Shown piece by piece: positions 6,431 through 7,518 of a stretch of DNA of 7,518 nucleotides. Where the stretch lies: the NCBI GenBank assembly GCA_948477625.1, contig CAOLNK010000007.1:1-7518 (forward strand), given 5' to 3'. The notes under the pieces were generated by a model that ran no database searches, had not been told where the DNA came from, and saw only the letters and a program-made list of their open reading frames with translations. This DNA is from an uncultured Candidatus Saccharibacteria bacterium. GTDB taxonomy: Bacteria > Patescibacteriota > Saccharimonadia > Saccharimonadales > Saccharimonadaceae. The position numbers were made by a program, and so were the translations under genes. Within the stretch, counting starts at the first letter, position 1; each line of letters opens with the position of its first letter.

Positions 6431-6459
6431 ATTATAGCACACATCATCAGAAAAGTCAA
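6431..6459 (-). promoter_or_regulatory. rplU distal promoter P1
   Basis: On the - strand -35 TTGACT (6459-6454), 17-bp spacer ending TGC, -10 TATAAT (6436-6431): near-consensus with an extended -10. It starts 12 bp after the surface-protein stop codon. It lies exactly 51 bp upstream of P2 and has the same architecture. The -35 sits in a dyad, AAAAGT (6451-6456) and ACTTTT (6461-6466). Confidence 0.85.
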
Positions 6460-6470
6460 TACTTTTATGC

Positions 6471-7382
6471 TTATTTGCGGCCTTTGGCACGCTTAGTCAC
6501 CTTTTTCACAGCTTTGTGCGTCTTATACCAGTAGAATCCGCCAGCTGTAATCGCCAACACAACCACTATAGCCAAAGCCACTTCGGCTGGACCTGTCGTT
6601 GGTAACTCTTCTGGCAACTCTGGCTCAGGTTCATCGGGCACTACTGGAACCTCCGGATCATCTGGCGTGGGCTCTTCTGGATTTGGTTCTGGTTCTGGGT
6701 CTGGGTCAACAGGTTGTTCTACACCAGTAGTATGAATTCGATAAAACACCTGTCCAGCATACTCATCACAACCCGGCACCAAACCATTCAAACTATTTGT
6801 ACCAAGCAACACGCCTTCACTAGTAAACAACTTCGTGCTAAGTAAAGTGCCGTCAGAACCCTTCTGATTTCTAATCACTGCGCTGCCATCAATATATTCC
6901 AAAGTTACTGCTTCCCTCGCAGTAATATAAGCCTCGTCCCATACCGAAGACGGATCAGTATTAGACGTGGTGATTACACCGTCTACCTTACCACGTTCTC
7001 CTTTATCAAGCTTACTAGGAAAAAAAGATGACATGCGCACATTCTCAGCAAAACCTACACGATTATGCGCCGCATCATTAAATGTTGCCGAAGCATCATT
7101 GTGATAATAAATCATCACAATATAATCTTTATCTGGTTCGATAATCAACTCACTTGTAAAAGCCTTACCTGAGTCCACCTCTGCAATTCGCACAAAATCA
7201 CGCTCATCGCCAATCGCAGCATTATCAGTAATCGAATTAAACACCGCCTTTTCGGCTGGATGTTCCATTGTGTAAGTTGGACGCTCTGGCCCCCAAGCAT
7301 TCGCCGGTGCTCCACCCAGCACTAACCCCAGTGATAATGCTACTGTCGCCAACCACATTGGCCACTGTTTTTGTCTTTTCAT
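6471..7382 (-). CDS. Secreted, LPXTG-type cell-wall-anchored surface protein
   Basis: 303 residues from the ATG at 7382. Order seen: basic N-terminus (MKRQKQW), hydrophobic core (about 9-24) and a likely signal-peptidase site after ANA (29); an extracellular domain (about 30-220) with 'GDERDFVRI' (58-66) and 'YIVMIYYHNDAS' (87-98), an Ig-like pattern I associate with Saccharibacteria surface proteins; a Pro/Asp/Glu stalk (about 221-259); sortase motif LPTTG (260-264); a membrane helix (about 266-286); and a strongly basic tail. An in-frame GTG at 7436 would add 18 residues, but AAGGAG (7394-7389) with a six-base spacing and the signal peptide fix the start at 7382. The frame stays open to the window end, so an N-terminally extended form is formally possible. 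Likely role is a display or adhesion protein on the outside of the cell; the ligand is unknown. No sortase gene is in the window. Confidence 0.85.
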   Translation of the reverse strand: MKRQKQWPMWLATVALSLGLVLGGAPANAWGPERPTYTMEHPAEKAVFNSITDNAAIGDERDFVRIAEVDSGKAFTSELIIEPDKDYIVMIYYHNDASATFNDAAHNRVGFAENVRMSSFFPSKLDKGERGKVDGVITTSNTDPSSVWDEAYITAREAVTLEYIDGSAVIRNQKGSDGTLLSTKLFTSEGVLLGTNSLNGLVPGCDEYAGQVFYRIHTTGVEQPVDPDPEPEPNPEEPTPDDPEVPVVPDEPEPELPEELPTTGPAEVALAIVVVLAITAGGFYWYKTHKAVKKVTKRAKGRK

Positions 7383-7388
7383 TTTTAT

Positions 7389-7394
7389 CTCCTT
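7389..7394 (-). promoter_or_regulatory. Strong Shine-Dalgarno that sets the surface-protein start
   Basis: AAGGAG on the - strand, six bases before the ATG at 7382. It is the best ribosome site in the window and decides against the GTG at 7436. Confidence 0.85.
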
Positions 7395-7406
7395 ATTTAA
7401 TTTTAA

Positions 7407-7412
7407 ATTATA
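7407..7412 (-). promoter_or_regulatory. Possible -10 box of the surface-protein gene
   Basis: TATAAT on the - strand. No extended TG at the right place and only weak -35 candidates (TGAATC, 7435-7430), so this is less certain than the rplU promoters. It overlaps the TAA stop of the upstream frame. Expected leader about 18 bases including the AAGGAG site. Confidence 0.4.
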
Positions 7413-7518
7413 GTGCATTTTCGTAAGCAGATTCACTATACCCCTGACCGCCGCCTTCTTCGCCGCCGCCTTCTTCGCCGCCGCCTTCTTCGCCGCCGCC
7501 TTCTTCGCCGCCGCCTTC
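7408..7518 (-). CDS. Possible 3' end of an upstream gene with a Glu/Gly repeat tail (partial)
   Basis: Too short and start-less for ordinary ORF calling; it runs off the window end. In this frame the repeat reads EEGGG, five GGG blocks separated by EE, then QGYSESAYENAL and TAA (7410-7408). The stop is 13 bp before the AAGGAG site of the surface gene, a normal operon spacing. The last repeat unit differs by a silent-type change (GGT for GGC), in line with a Gly-coding frame. I do not recognise the protein. The competing frame reads lysine/alanine (AKKAA) and runs into the surface protein; the third frame is all Arg. On the other strand all three frames (Pro/Ser, Arg/Leu, Ala/Phe) are open but low-complexity. 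Confidence 0.45.
   Translation of the reverse strand, partial: EGGGEEGGGEEGGGEEGGGEEGGGQGYSESAYENAL
7448..7518. repeat. Perfect 15-bp tandem repeat, at least 4.7 copies
   Basis: Unit TTCTTCGCCGCCGCC on the + strand (GGCGGCGGCGAAGAA on the -), with no mismatch from 7448 to the window edge. It is much more GC-rich than its surroundings. The unit is a multiple of three, so copy-number change would keep the frame and alter only tail length. Confidence 0.95.

Noticed and set aside
7383..7436. GTG start at 7436 adding 18 residues to the surface protein
   Set aside because: It would put a charged, non-signal N-terminus before a clear signal peptide and bury a strong AAGGAG site; the ATG at 7382 is far better supported.
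7448..7518. CRISPR array
   Set aside because: The repeat is a continuous 15-bp tandem unit with no spacers.

Overview
The window looks like a piece of a small-genome Patescibacteria (Candidate Phyla Radiation) chromosome, most likely Saccharibacteria (TM7). This is an inference from protein style: a ParB, a ParA and an EXP7-like P-type ATPase of the kind seen there, a signal-peptide surface protein with a 'YYHNDAS'-type domain and an LPTTG anchor, and an orphan FISUMP-like C-terminus. TGA ends parB, so the TGA-recoding lineages (SR1, Gracilibacteria) are disfavoured.

Layout. Positions 1-257 (+ strand) hold the C-terminal part of a FISUMP/C-type-lectin-like domain with no proper gene start. 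A perfect 8-bp inverted repeat sits exactly where the homology begins. The rest is on the - strand. Reading in the direction of transcription (high to low coordinates): the 3' end of a possible upstream gene made of a perfect 15-bp repeat (7408-7518); a cell-wall-anchored surface protein (6471-7382); ribosomal protein bL21 (rplU, 6040-6348) with two tandem near-consensus promoters and a strong GNRA-loop terminator; then a tightly packed run of four genes, P-type cation ATPase (3569-5932), GT-C membrane glycosyltransferase (1963-3561), parA (1172-1939) and parB (324-1172). parB converges on the FISUMP fragment across a 66-bp gap with no clear terminator.

How it works together. parA and parB form a standard chromosome-segregation pair (TAATG overlap). 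The ATPase and glycosyltransferase share the strand and are separated by only 7 bp, but their jobs (ion export, surface glycan or lipid glycosylation) are unrelated to segregation. An extended -10 motif (TGATATAAT or TGATATACT) lies 6-10 bp before the start codon of the ATPase, the glycosyltransferase and parA, none of which has a good Shine-Dalgarno site. parB, rplU and the surface gene do have Shine-Dalgarno sites. This suggests leaderless or nearly leaderless transcripts for three genes, each with its own promoter inside what looks like an operon.

Most worth a second look: the FISUMP fragment as a possible silent recombination cassette, the leaderless-promoter pattern, the ParB box II Arg-to-Trp change, the twin rplU promoters, and the in-frame 15-bp repeat ahead of the surface gene.
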